Origin: Paulinella micropora
Taxonomy: Eukaryota; Cercozoa; Imbricatea; Euglyphida
Direction: 5' to 3'
Assembly: GCA_009731375.1 (NCBI GenBank)
Contig: BJOX01000215.1
Coordinates: 285,165-325,268 of the forward strand
DNA: 40,104 nt
Below, piece after piece: positions 30,730-40,028 of the stretch (positions are counted from its first letter, which is position 1; every line of letters starts with the position of its first letter). A program made the translations under genes and the position numbers. The notes under the pieces are model-generated. The model ran no database searches. It was not told where the DNA came from and worked only from the letters and a program-made list of their open reading frames with translations.

Positions 30730-31612
30730 GTATGCAAGGTTCTCTCTCTTTTTCTCTTTCATTTCCCCTTTGTTTTCTTTTATCTCTTTCGTTTTTCTTA
30801 CATGCTGCTGCTTGTTAGGTTTGGTCATGTTCATGTGCGGTATAGCTTTATGTTTATGGTTGTGGCTTGTGGAGTTTCTTCTGGTCTATGAGGGGGGTGG
30901 GGTGCGGAGTGGTTTGGCTCGACTAGCTTGAGGCTGCATGTCTATGAGGTTGCCAGGCTTGGGCTGGTCCTTATGGATATTGCAGCACTCGGCATAATCG
31001 CGTCGCGAATCGCCACGTCGAGCCTTACTACGCTCTGCACACCACCCTCCTGGCTACGATGGCCCATGGGTGCGAGTGAATTGCGTTAGGTGCTGCAGTT
31101 TCTTTAAGGGGTCTCACTGACTGTCAATTGATCTCACTTGCCCCTATTGTTAGTTATGTCGGACCTCTGCCGGCGCTTTCTGCTCTTGCCTTCTAGTTCA
31201 GTATCGTGTCTCTTGCCCCTGTCTGGCCTTGCGTTTGTTTATTTGTGTTTGCTTTTGGTGTGTGTCGCTGCCTCTATTGTTGCTTTTTGTATTGTTTTTG
31301 TTTCTTTTGTTTCGTTTGTTTTTTGTTTCTGTTCCCTTTTGTGTTTTGTTTTTTATCATTCTTTGTAGTTTTTCTTCGTTCTCTGTTCTTTTCCTTGTTT
31401 TTTTCTTTTTCTCTTTGTCCCTTTCTTTCTTTCTATCTTTTTTTCTCTTTCTTTTCTCGTCCATTTTACTCTTTCCAGAGCTTTCTGTCGAACCTTAGTT
31501 CCAGATTTCCTTATGAGCTTGTACTGTCGTTCCTTGGAACCAGAATTCATTTGAATCAAGCTCTTCTTGATTTTTTTCGTCTTTTTCTCATTAAACCGCT
31601 TGCTTACTGTAT
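30730..31612 (+). mobile_element. LINE 3'-region copy A (about 880 bp)
   Basis: Begins GTATGCAAGGTTCTCTCTC and ends AACCGCTTGCTTACTGT. It shares with copy B (35464-36442) the blocks GGTTGCCAGGCTTGGGCTGG, GCAGCACTCGGCATAATCGC, GAATTGCGTTAGGTGCTGC, TGAGCTTGTACTGT and CTTGGAACCAGA. Small open frames of Phe/Leu/Val-rich sequence are artefacts of the T-rich strand. It is followed by an A/T-rich tail and SINE fragments. Confidence 0.85.
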
Positions 31613-31652
31613 TAAGTAAATAAATAAATTAAAATAATAATAATAATAATAA

Positions 31653-31702
31653 TAGTGCTTCTCTGTCAATGGCTGATGCATTTCTGCACATGCGCCTCCA
31701 TC
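31653..31702 (-). mobile_element. SINE 3' fragment S1
   Basis: The last ~50 bp of the tRNA-derived SINE in minus orientation, with (AAT)n on its left as its 3' tail. Confidence 0.85.
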
Positions 31703-31725
31703 AATAATAATAATAATAATAATAA

Positions 31726-31982
31726 TAGTGCTTCTCTGTCAATGGCTGATGCATTTCTGCACATGCGCCTCCATCGTCTCACCCGTGAGGGGAGTACGAA
31801 GAATTGACGATAAGCTCTAATGACACCCCCGCAAGGGCAGTTCCAACACTTCCAGACGGGCCGGTATGTTCAATGAAAATACTGGTCCAGAAATAGACCG
31901 GTATGTTCAATGAAAATACTGGTGGCACCGACGGGAATCGAACTGGCGACAGGGCCCAGATGGTAGAACTTGACCACTGGGC

Positions 31983-31985
<3 letters not shown>
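31726..31985 (-). mobile_element. tRNA-derived SINE S2, nearly full length
   Basis: Minus orientation. Reads from the 3' end TAGTGCTTCTCTGTC through a body containing two copies of GGTATGTTCAATGAAAATAC to a tRNA-like head with B box GGAATCGAACTGG (reverse complement) and A box CCACTGGGCTA. The first ~10 nt of the head are missing compared with S4. Confidence 0.9.
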
Positions 31986-32023
<38 letters not shown>

Positions 32024-32025
<2 letters not shown>

Positions 32026-32107
32026 GTGCTTCTCTGTCAATGGCTGATGCATTTCTGCACATGCGCCTCCATCGTCTCACCCGTGAGGGGAGTACGAAGA
32101 ATTGACG
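32024..32107 (-). mobile_element. SINE S3, partial, cut by gap
   Basis: 3' half of the SINE in minus orientation, preceded by (AAT)n. The rest is inside the 312-N gap. Confidence 0.9.
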
Positions 32108-32419
32108 NNNNNNNNNNNNNNNNNNNNNNNNNNNNNNNNNNNNNNNNNNNNNNNNNNNNNNNNNNNNNNNNNNNNNNNNNNNNNNNNNNNNNNNNNNNNN
32201 NNNNNNNNNNNNNNNNNNNNNNNNNNNNNNNNNNNNNNNNNNNNNNNNNNNNNNNNNNNNNNNNNNNNNNNNNNNNNNNNNNNNNNNNNNNNNNNNNNNN
32301 NNNNNNNNNNNNNNNNNNNNNNNNNNNNNNNNNNNNNNNNNNNNNNNNNNNNNNNNNNNNNNNNNNNNNNNNNNNNNNNNNNNNNNNNNNNNNNNNNNNN
32401 NNNNNNNNNNNNNNNNNNN
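32108..32419. other. Assembly gap (312 N)
   Basis: Ns between SINE S3 and a 65-bp poly(A). The remainder of S3 and the 5' part of the LINE domain are presumably missing here. Confidence 0.99.

Positions 32420-32484
<65 letters not shown>
32420..32484. repeat. Poly(A), 65 bp
   Basis: An uninterrupted A run between the gap and the start of the LINE coding sequence. It could be the tail of another retroelement copy or a gap-edge artefact. Confidence 0.9.
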
Positions 32485-32486
<2 letters not shown>

Positions 32487-35308
32487 TGCCGCTGCTAACG
32501 CCTGCTCTAAAAGTCTTGATCTTTCCCCCACTCACTTTGCTTTAGGTGCGGATGGAGGCAATCAAGCAGCGGTCCTTGCAACCCAGGCTGTTATCTCTTG
32601 TCAGGCGCTCCTTCGCCCGCTGTTATCAGCATAGATGCTCAAAACTTCTTCAACAGCAGATCCAGGGATATCATGTTGTGCCTATGCTAATGATAAACTT
32701 TCTCCTCACTTTGCTTTCATTGATTTACAGTATGGGCCTGGCGCTACTGCTTACATCATTTACTTTGCTATGAATGGTTTTTCGCCTTTATGTCTCTCTC
32801 ATGACGATGGCTGCAATCAGGGGGGCACCTCGTCTATGCGTCTTTGCTTGTAACAGTGTTGTGAAGCAGTCTCATGATGCTATTGAACTCACTCGTTCTG
32901 CTGCTGTTGTTTATGCTGATAATTTTACTTTTTCTGCCTGTTCTGCTTCTGATGCTATTCAGGCTGCTCGTGCTCTTATCGCTTCCTCTGAATGGGATCA
33001 GAATTTTTCTCTTGACTTTATTCTCTGGCCTTCTCGCTCTGATCCTCCCTATGAACTTGTTGAGTTTGCAGCTGAGCACAATAAGTGTATTGAGGTTGGC
33101 TTTTGTAAGTTGTTAGGTGGTATCATCGGTAATTATAATGATCATAGGTGGCGCTCTTCTATGGCAGATGCTATTGTTGCTAAGGCATTCACTCGCATTG
33201 ACGCTGTATTCGATGCCCTATCGTCCCCTGACATCTCTCATCAGATTTCTTACCATATCCTTTCTTCCACCTTACCTTCCTACCTGATGCATACCCTTCG
33301 TATTACCCCTCCTGCTATTCTTCTTCCTATTATTGATCGCTTTCATCTGCGCTTCCTTCGCTCTGTTCTTCACTGTTTTGGTATGAGTCCCGCCGCATTT
33401 GACTCTCTCCCCTGTGACTTCTCAACTTTTTCTCCGGTGTCGTTTAGGCGGGTTCAAGCTTCTTGATCTTCCTATGCTTGCTCCTACTGCCTATGCTGCA
33501 TCTATCTCTCAATCCCTACCTCGTATTCTCCCTATCCTGCGGATGGCTGCTCCTGACTTTTTCGTCTCTTTTACCCACCCTGACCTTGATCTTGAGCTTG
33601 ATGATGCTGTTGTTCATCCTATTTTCTTGGAGATTGCTCCTACGATTGACAGGTTGCGTGTACTGCAGCGCGCGTTCCCTATCTCTTCTCATTCTAATTC
33701 CTCCTCTCTTCCTATCTCTATGGATAATGTGCTCCCTAAGTGTTCTCCTCTGTCTGACGTCAGTGATCCTATCTCTTTCTGTCAGTATCTCTATCATTTC
33801 TCTGACATCACTTCTCCTTACCTTTCGGAATACATCCGACTTAGGGACCGCTCCAAGCATGATGCTCATCTCCAGAAGTGTTTCACCTCTCTTCTCAACC
33901 GAGTTCGGCACTTTGAATGGCTCTCATCCATTGATTCCTCTGCCCCTCTGCGTTACTGTGTTCGCGTTATGTGTCAAGGCAACGAGGCTTCTATTCCCCT
34001 TACATGTCCCCCTATTGATCGTCTCTATCACCTATCCAATCCGCAGTGGGACCTCATGGCTCAGCGACGTGCTGGCCTTGTTGATGCTTCATCATCTGTC
34101 TCTTCCTTGCTTATGTCTCATCTCTGTCCCCCTGATTGTTCTGAATTTTGCCCCATTGGCTCTCCTCATCATTATCATAGCAAATGCCCCCGTGAGTCTT
34201 GTCACCTTTCTGTTAGTTCGGCTCCCCCTCATGTTGTTTCACCTGTCCCTTCTACGTTGCTCTCTCTTATTGTCTCTTTTCAATCTTTAGGTTCTAATCT
34301 TCTCTCCTTGTCTCTTTCCTTCTTACCCTTCTTATCTGATACGTCTCTTCTTCGCCCTACTTCTCTCTGCTTCAGGCCCATGCGGTGTTTTAGGTGTGGT
34401 AGTAAGTTTCATCTCCCTTCTGACCTTGAGGTGCATGCTGACTTAGGCTGTAAACGCTTGCATGGCGTCGCTGACACGCTGAAACATGATTTGTTGTGAA
34501 TGCGATCTTTCATGATACTAAGCTTTCTCTAGGTTTATGCTGCAATCGTGAGCCTCGTCTCTACGACCATGAGAACCGACGTATTGATCTTGTCGTATAT
34601 CATTCTTATGGTCCTGATATTGATGTGCATCAGGTTGACACCGACGTCTCTCTTGTTAACCCTTTGCAACGCTCATATGTTAACAGGTCGCTGGTTGATC
34701 CTCTTTATGCTGTGCGGGTAGAGAGACATCTAAGGCTGCGAAACATGGCCGCAGTGGACTAACTGCTGGCACCACAATTATCCCTTTGCCCTCTCTAGCT
34801 TTGGTGTTTTAGGTTCAAAGGCTTCTGAGTTTATCAAATACCTTGACTCTGCTGCTGCTCATTATCTTCCTTCTATTTACTCCCCTGGCTCATATAGGCG
34901 GCGCATCAAATGCATTATTGTGTTTGAGCTTGCTAGGTTCAATTTCCTCAATTGGCGCCCTATGCTTCATCGTTCACGTATTCAGCTTCCTGTTCCCCTG
35001 CGTAGGACTGATCCCCTTCACAAACGCCTTCGTTCTAGAGTTGATCAGCTTTCCTTCTTGAGACCTCATTTACAACTTCTGCTCCTGTTGTTCCTTTTAT
35101 TCTCCCTCAGCGCAGCCGTCTTTGACTCTTTCTTTTCTTTTGTTGCGTTTTCTTCCCCTTTTTTCTTTCCTTTTTACTTTCCTTTTTTCTTTTTTCTTTC
35201 CTTTTTTCTCCTTTTTTCTCTTTCTTTCTCTTTCTCTCTCTCTCTTTCCTCCCTAATGGCGTTCGTGCTTAACTGCCTATTTTTCTCCCACCGGGAGTTT
35301 TTACAGGG

Positions 35309-35463
35309 CCCGTTTTAGTTTAGTGGGTAGGGGGTTCTTTTGCGGTCTTAACCCGAGTCCCACACTGTTCGCCGATCTAGAGATCTTGAAGTGAAATGAT
35401 GAGAAGTTCGACTCTCTTATCCTTTCTCTCTATCTCTTTTTCTTCTTCTTCTCTCTCTCTTTT
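35309..35463 (+). repeat. Repeat segment of LINE 3' region with weak tRNA-like boxes
   Basis: TAGTTTAGTGG (35316-35326) resembles a Pol III A box, and ACCCGAGTCCC (35351-35361) weakly resembles a B box. The segment is repeated at 37970-38141. Confidence 0.4.
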
Positions 35464-35565
35464 ACCGTAAGCAAGGTTCTCTCTCTTTTTCTATTTCTTT
35501 TCCCCTTTTGTTTTCTTTTTTCTTTTCGTTTTTCTCACATGCTGCTGCTTGTTAGGTTTGGTCTT

Positions 35566-35596
<31 letters not shown>

Positions 35597-36442
35597 CCCC
35601 TCGTTTTTCTTACCTGCTGCTGCCTGTTAGGTTTGGTTATTTTCACTTGCGTTTTAGCCTTATGGTGTGCGTTGTGGCTAGCGGAGACTCTTCTGGTCTA
35701 TGAGGGGGTGGGGTGCGGAGTGGTTTGGCTCGATTAGCTTGGCGCTGAATGTTTGTGAGGTTGCCAGGCTTGGGCTGGCCCTTACGGATATTGCAGCACT
35801 CGGCATAATCGCGTCGCGAGCAATCGCCGCGTCGAGCCTTACTACGCTCTGGACACCACCCTCTTGGCTGCGATGGCCTCTGGGTGCGAGTGAATTGCGT
35901 TAGGTGCTGCAGTTTCCTTAAGAGCTGTCACTGACTGTCAATTGCTCTCACTTGCGCCCTATGTTAATTATGTCTAACCTCTGCATACTTCTCTTACCTT
36001 ATAGTATCGTATCGTCTCCCTTGCCCCTGTCTGGCCTTGTGTCTGTTTGCTTGTTTGTGTTTGCCCCTTTGTGTTTGTCGTTACGTCTGCTGTTGTTGTT
36101 TATCTTGTCTTTGTGTCTTTTGTTTGTTGTTTCTGTTTGTATTTGTTTTTATTTGTTTTGTTTTTATCGATCTGCTTGTTTTTTTCTTTATCCTTTGTTT
36201 CTTGTTGTCCTCTGTGTTGTCTCTCTTTCTCCTTTTTCTCTTTTTCCCTCTTGTGTCGTCCTTTTTACTCTTTCCTGGAGCCTTCTGTTGAACCTTAGTT
36301 CCAGTTTTTCCTTTTGAGCTTGTACTGTTGTTCTTTGGAACCAGATCTCTTATGATTTAAGCTCTTCTTTATGTTCTTCTTATCTTTTGTTCTTCTTTGT
36401 TTTTCCTCTTTTTCTTTCCTCATTAAAATTTGCTTACTGTAA
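35464..36442 (+). repeat. LINE 3'-region copy B with 12-bp inverted ends
   Basis: Starts ACCGTAAGCAAGGTTCTCTC and ends TTTGCTTACTGTA. GTAAGCAAGGTT at the start is the reverse complement of AACCTTGCTTAC, the form of this end seen in other copies. It contains no credible gene. A T-run at 35571-35596 lies near its left side. Confidence 0.75.
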
Positions 36443-36470
36443 TAAAAAATAAATAAATAAATAATAATAA

Positions 36471-36741
36471 TAGTGCGGTGCTTCTCTGTCAATGGCTGAT
36501 GCAAATCTGCACATGCGCCCATCGTCTCGCCCGTGAGGGGAGTACGAAGAATTGACGATAGGCTCTAATGACACCCCCGCAAGGGCAGTTCCAACACTTC
36601 CAGACGGACCGGTATGTTCAATGAAAATACTGGTCCAGACGAAGCGGTATGTTCAATGAAAATACTGGTGGCACCGACGGGAATCGAACTGGCGACAGGG
36701 CCCAGATGGTAGAACTTGACCACTGGGCTATCACGGTGTCC
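36471..36741 (-). mobile_element. tRNA-derived SINE S4, full length
   Basis: Minus orientation, complete from the 3' end TAGTGCGGTGCTTCTCTG to the 5' end GGACACCGTG (reverse complement). It carries both Pol III boxes and the duplicated body unit. (AAT)n flanks both sides. Confidence 0.92.
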
Positions 36742-36743
36742 AA

Positions 36744-36783
<40 letters not shown>

Positions 36784-36894
36784 NNNNNNNNNNNNNNNNN
36801 NNNNNNNNNNNNNNNNNNNNNNNNNNNNNNNNNNNNNNNNNNNNNNNNNNNNNNNNNNNNNNNNNNNNNNNNNNNNNNNNNNNNNNNNNNNNNN
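36784..36894. other. Assembly gap (111 N)
   Basis: Gap at the (AAT)n tail of SINE S5; its 3' half is missing. Confidence 0.99.
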
Positions 36895-37041
36895 CTTCCA
36901 GACGGGCCGGTATGTTCAATGAAAATACTGGTCCAGAAATAGACCGGTATGTTCAATGAAAATACTGGTGGCACCGACGGGAATCGAACTGGCGACAGGG
37001 CTCAGATGGTAGAACTTGACCACTGGGCTATCACGGTGTCC
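36895..37041 (-). mobile_element. SINE S5, partial
   Basis: 5' half of the SINE (head plus duplicated body) in minus orientation, nearly identical to S4 over this span. Confidence 0.9.
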
Positions 37042-37084
<43 letters not shown>

Positions 37085-37086
<2 letters not shown>

Positions 37087-37678
37087 GCCTCCGGGTGCGA
37101 GTGATTTGCGTTAGGTGCTGCAGTTTCCTTAAGGGCTGTCTCACTGACTGTCAATTGATCTCACTTGCGCCCATTGTTACTTATGTCTTACCTCTGCTGG
37201 CGCTTTCCGCTCTTGCCTTCTAGTTCAGTATCGTCTCCCTTGTCCCTGTCTGGCCTTGTGTTTGTTTGTTTTTGTTTGCCTTTAGTGTTTGTCGCTGCCT
37301 CTATTGTTGTCTTTTTGTATTGCTTTTGTTTCTTTTGTTTCGCTTGTTTGTTTGTTTTTTTGTTTCTTTTGTTTTTTGTTCCTTTTCTCTTTTGTGTTTT
37401 GTTCTTTATCTTTCTTTGCTGTTTTTTGTTTCTTCGTTCTCTTTTCTTTTCCTGGTTTTTTGTCTTTATCTCTTTGTTAATTTCTTTCTTTCTATCTATC
37501 TTTTTTCTCTTTCTTTTCTCTTCCATCTTACTCTTTCCAGGAGCTTTCTGTTGAACCTTAGTTCCAGATTTTCTTATGAGCTTGTACTGTTGTTCCTTGG
37601 AACCAGATTTCTTTTGAATTAAGCTCTTCTTTATTTTTCTCTCGTCTCTTTCTCATTAAGCCTTGCTTAATGTATTAC
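37085..37678 (+). mobile_element. LINE 3'-region copy C (5'-truncated)
   Basis: Begins within the family at CCTCCGGGTGCGAGTG, directly after the (AAT)n of SINE S5, and ends CCTTGCTTAATGTATTAC plus poly(A). Shares the GAACCTTAGTTCCAG and CTTGGAACCAGA blocks with copies A and B. Confidence 0.85.
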
Positions 37679-37710
37679 AAAAAAAAAAAAAAAAAAAAAA
37701 GCAAAAAAAT

Positions 37711-37800
37711 TGTACTGTTGTTCCTTGGAACCAGAATTATTTTGAATTAGGCTCTTCTTTTTTTCTATCGTCTCTTTCTCATTAAACCTTGCTTAATGTA
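37711..37800 (+). mobile_element. LINE 3'-end fragment
   Basis: Starts TGTACTGTTGTTCCTTGGAA and ends CCTTGCTTAATGT plus poly(A). Inserted in or next to the poly(A) of copy C. Confidence 0.82.
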
Positions 37801-37830
37801 AAAAAAAATAATAAAAAAAATTAAAAAAAA

Positions 37831-37922
37831 GACCTTGCTTACTGCAAAAAAAAAAAAACCTTGCTTACTGTAAAAAGAAAAAAAATTCTATCGTCTCTTT
37901 CTCATTAAACCTTGCTTACTGT
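37831..37922 (+). mobile_element. Stack of very short LINE 3' tips
   Basis: Three tips in a row, each ending CTTGCTTACTG and followed by poly(A): at 37831-37845, 37858-37871 and 37887-37922. They suggest repeated insertion into earlier poly(A) tails. Confidence 0.7.
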
Positions 37923-37969
37923 AAAAAATAATAATAATAAAATAAAAAAAAGAAAAAAAAAAAAGCCAG

Positions 37970-38165
37970 TTTTCGTTTAGTGAGGTATGGGGTACCTTTT
38001 CTTTTTGCGGAAAATGAACTCGAGTCCCACACTGTTCGCCACTCTCGAGCTGAAGTGAAATGATGAGTGAGTTCATCTCTTCACATCCTTTCCCTTTATC
38101 TCTTTTTTCTTCTTCTCCTCTCTCTCTCTCTCCCCTTTTGCCGTAAGCAAGGTTCTCTCTCTTTT
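37970..38165 (+). repeat. Second copy of the 35309 segment plus GTAAGCAAGGTT start
   Basis: Shares TCCCACACTGTTCGCC, GAAGTGAAATGATGAG and CCGTAAGCAAGGTTCTCTCT with 35309-35490. Similarity stops near 38165. Confidence 0.8.
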
Positions 38166-38282
38166 TCCATCCTTTCTTTATATTAATATATTTTTCTTTA
38201 TTTACATTTTTCTTTTTTTCATTTATTATTTATCTATTTTATTTACTTATCCCCCCTTTCCTTTTTTTTAAAATTTTTTTTA

Positions 38283-38403
38283 ATAACCCAAATTGATGAG
38301 ATATTAACTGAAGGACACAGTTAATATTTCATTCTAATTTGGATCCCCCCTCTCTCTCTCTGACCATGTATTCTTACCCTGACCATATATATGTTTTACT
38401 TTT
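38283..38403 (+). repeat. Hairpin repeat family H, copy 1
   Basis: Begins AACCCAAATTGATGAGATAT. Arms CCAAATTGATGAGATATTAACT and a near-complementary AGTTAATATTTCATTC..TTTGG form an imperfect hairpin. Then GGATCCCCCCTCTCTCTC and ACCATATATATG lead to an (ATT)n tail. Repeated at 39843-39960. Confidence 0.85.
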
Positions 38404-38427
38404 ATTTTTTTATTTTTGTTATTATTA

Positions 38428-38458
<31 letters not shown>

Positions 38459-38541
38459 GGACACCGTGATAGCCCAGTGGTCAAGTTCTACCATCTGGGC
38501 CCTGTCGCCAGTTCGATTCCCGTCGGTGCCACCAGTATTTT
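38459..38541 (+). mobile_element. SINE S6, tRNA-like head
   Basis: Plus orientation. A box TAGCCCAGTGG at 38470-38480 and B box GTTCGATTCC at 38511-38520. Ends at an N gap just inside the body. Confidence 0.9.
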
Positions 38542-38786
38542 NNNNNNNNNNNNNNNNNNNNNNNNNNNNNNNNNNNNNNNNNNNNNNNNNNNNNNNNNNN
38601 NNNNNNNNNNNNNNNNNNNNNNNNNNNNNNNNNNNNNNNNNNNNNNNNNNNNNNNNNNNNNNNNNNNNNNNNNNNNNNNNNNNNNNNNNNNNNNNNNNNN
38701 NNNNNNNNNNNNNNNNNNNNNNNNNNNNNNNNNNNNNNNNNNNNNNNNNNNNNNNNNNNNNNNNNNNNNNNNNNNNNNNNNNNNNN
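38542..38786. other. Assembly gap (245 N)
   Basis: Ns replacing the body of SINE S6 and its flank. Confidence 0.99.
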
Positions 38787-38928
38787 CTTTTCAATGGGCT
38801 GATTGGTATAAAGCTCCTAGAGAAATGTTCTATGCCGTCTCTTCCTTTATTCCACCGATTGGTGTGGAGACTTTCCTTATGGAATGGAGGACTGGATGCA
38901 CATGGCCTTTTGGCTCAGCAATTGGCAG
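38787..38928 (+). repeat. Repeat family G, copy 1
   Basis: Contains GGGCTGATTGGTATAAAGCT, CCTAGAGAAATGTTCTATGC and CCACCGATTGGTGTGGAGAC. Shared with 39027-39123 and 40029-40104. Not recognised. Confidence 0.85.
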
Positions 38929-38995
38929 NNNNNNNNNNNNNNNNNNNNNNNNNNNNNNNNNNNNNNNNNNNNNNNNNNNNNNNNNNNNNNNNNNN
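38929..38995. other. Assembly gap (67 N)
   Basis: Gap between two family G copies, ending in (ATT)n. Confidence 0.99.
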
Positions 38996-39026
<31 letters not shown>

Positions 39027-39123
39027 GGGAGTACATAGGCCATCGGTCCTTTCCATGGGCTGATTGGTATAAAGCTCCTAGAGTAATGTTCTATGCCGTC
39101 ACTTCCTTTATTCCACCGATTGG
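39027..39123 (+). repeat. Repeat family G, copy 2
   Basis: Starts GGGAGTACATAGGCCATCGG directly after (ATT)n and runs to CCACCGATTGG before a gap. Confidence 0.88.
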
Positions 39124-39194
39124 NNNNNNNNNNNNNNNNNNNNNNNNNNNNNNNNNNNNNNNNNNNNNNNNNNNNNNNNNNNNNNNNNNNNNNN
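39124..39194. other. Assembly gap (71 N)
   Basis: Gap between family G copy 2 and an (ATT)n tract. Confidence 0.99.
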
Positions 39195-39227
<33 letters not shown>

Positions 39228-39239
39228 CATTATTATTAT

Positions 39240-39500
39240 GGACACCGTGATAGCCAGTGGTCAAGTTCTACCATCTGGGCCCTGTCGCCAGTTCGATTCC
39301 TGTCGGTGCCACCAGTATTTTCATTGAATACCGGTCCGTCTGGACCAATATTTTCATTGATTATACCGGCCCGTCTGGAAGTGTTGGAACTGCCCTTGCG
39401 GGGGTGTCATTAGCTTATCGTCAATTCTTCGTACTTCCCTCACGGGTGAGACGATGGAGGCGCATGTGCAGAAATGCATCAGCCATTGACAGAGAAGCAC

Positions 39501-39503
<3 letters not shown>
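39240..39503 (+). mobile_element. tRNA-derived SINE S7, full length
   Basis: Plus orientation, 264 bp from GGACACCGTGATAGCC (G from the preceding base run) to GAGAAGCACTATT with an (ATT)n tail to about 39550. Both Pol III boxes are present and the body unit is duplicated (ATTTTCATTGAATACCGGTC then ATTTTCATTGATTATACCGG). Confidence 0.93.
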
Positions 39504-39550
<47 letters not shown>

Positions 39551-39791
39551 GTGGCACCGCGATAGCCCAGTGGTTAAGGTCTACCATCTGGGACCTGTCG
39601 CCAGTTCGATTCCCGTCGGTGCCAGTATTTTCAAAGGATATTTTCTTTGAAAGTATTGGTCTGTCTGGAAGGCTTGGAGCTGCCTTGCGGGGGTGTCAGT
39701 AGAGCCTATCGTCAAATCTTCGTACTCCCCTCACGGGTGAGACGATGGAGGCACATGTGCAGAAATGCATTCGCCATTGACTGAGAAGCAC

Positions 39792-39793
<2 letters not shown>
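39551..39793 (+). mobile_element. SINE S8, variant with a single body unit
   Basis: Plus orientation, head GTGGCACCGCGATAGCCC. Acceptor-like GGCACCG pairs with CGGTGCC after the B box. The body has one diverged ATTTTC unit instead of two. Ends GAGAAGCACTATT plus (ATT)n. This may be an older subfamily. Confidence 0.92.
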
Positions 39794-39839
<46 letters not shown>

Positions 39840-39842
39840 TTA

Positions 39843-39960
39843 TAACCCAAATTGATGAGATATTAACTGAAGGACACAGTTAATATTTCATTCTAATTTG
39901 GATCCCCCCCTCTCTCTCTCTGACAATGTATTCTTACCCTTACCATATATATGTTTTGCC
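39843..39960 (+). repeat. Hairpin repeat family H, copy 2
   Basis: Near-identical to 38283-38403, inserted directly after the (ATT)n of S8 and ending in its own (ATT)n. Confidence 0.88.
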
Positions 39961-39967
39961 TTTTTTT

Positions 39968-40028
<61 letters not shown>

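Larger units (their letters stand above)
32485..36442 (+). mobile_element. Decayed LINE with RT, CCHC zinc finger and restriction-like endonuclease (5'-truncated)
   Basis: Coding remnants occupy 32485-35100 and a T-rich 3' region runs to 36442. RT: GGNQAAVLATQAVIS, motif A SIDAQNFFN (Asp at 32634-32636), motif B region IRGAPRLCVFA, motif C YADN at 32912-32923, LLGGIIG, then GGFKLLDLPMLAPTAYAAS (about 33450). Zinc finger CFRC...HADLGC (34386-34451). Endonuclease-like segment RRIDLVVY...VDTDVSLVNP (34577-34663), a PD-(D/E)XK-type pattern, then TIIPLPSLALVF. At least four frame changes or stops. The domain order matches non-LTR elements with a C-terminal restriction-like endonuclease, as in R2-type clades. 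Dead copy. Confidence 0.8.

Noticed and set aside
31138-31619. Phe/Leu/Val-rich frames in 30.7-31.6, 36.0-36.3 and 37.2-37.6 kb that look like membrane proteins
   Set aside because: They occur at the same place in all three copies of a non-coding T-rich LINE 3' region and result from TTT/TCT/GTT-rich sequence.
38459-38534. Functional tRNA gene on the basis of A and B boxes
   Set aside because: The same head recurs with a conserved non-tRNA body and (ATT)n tail, so it is a SINE; the T-arm pairing is poor.
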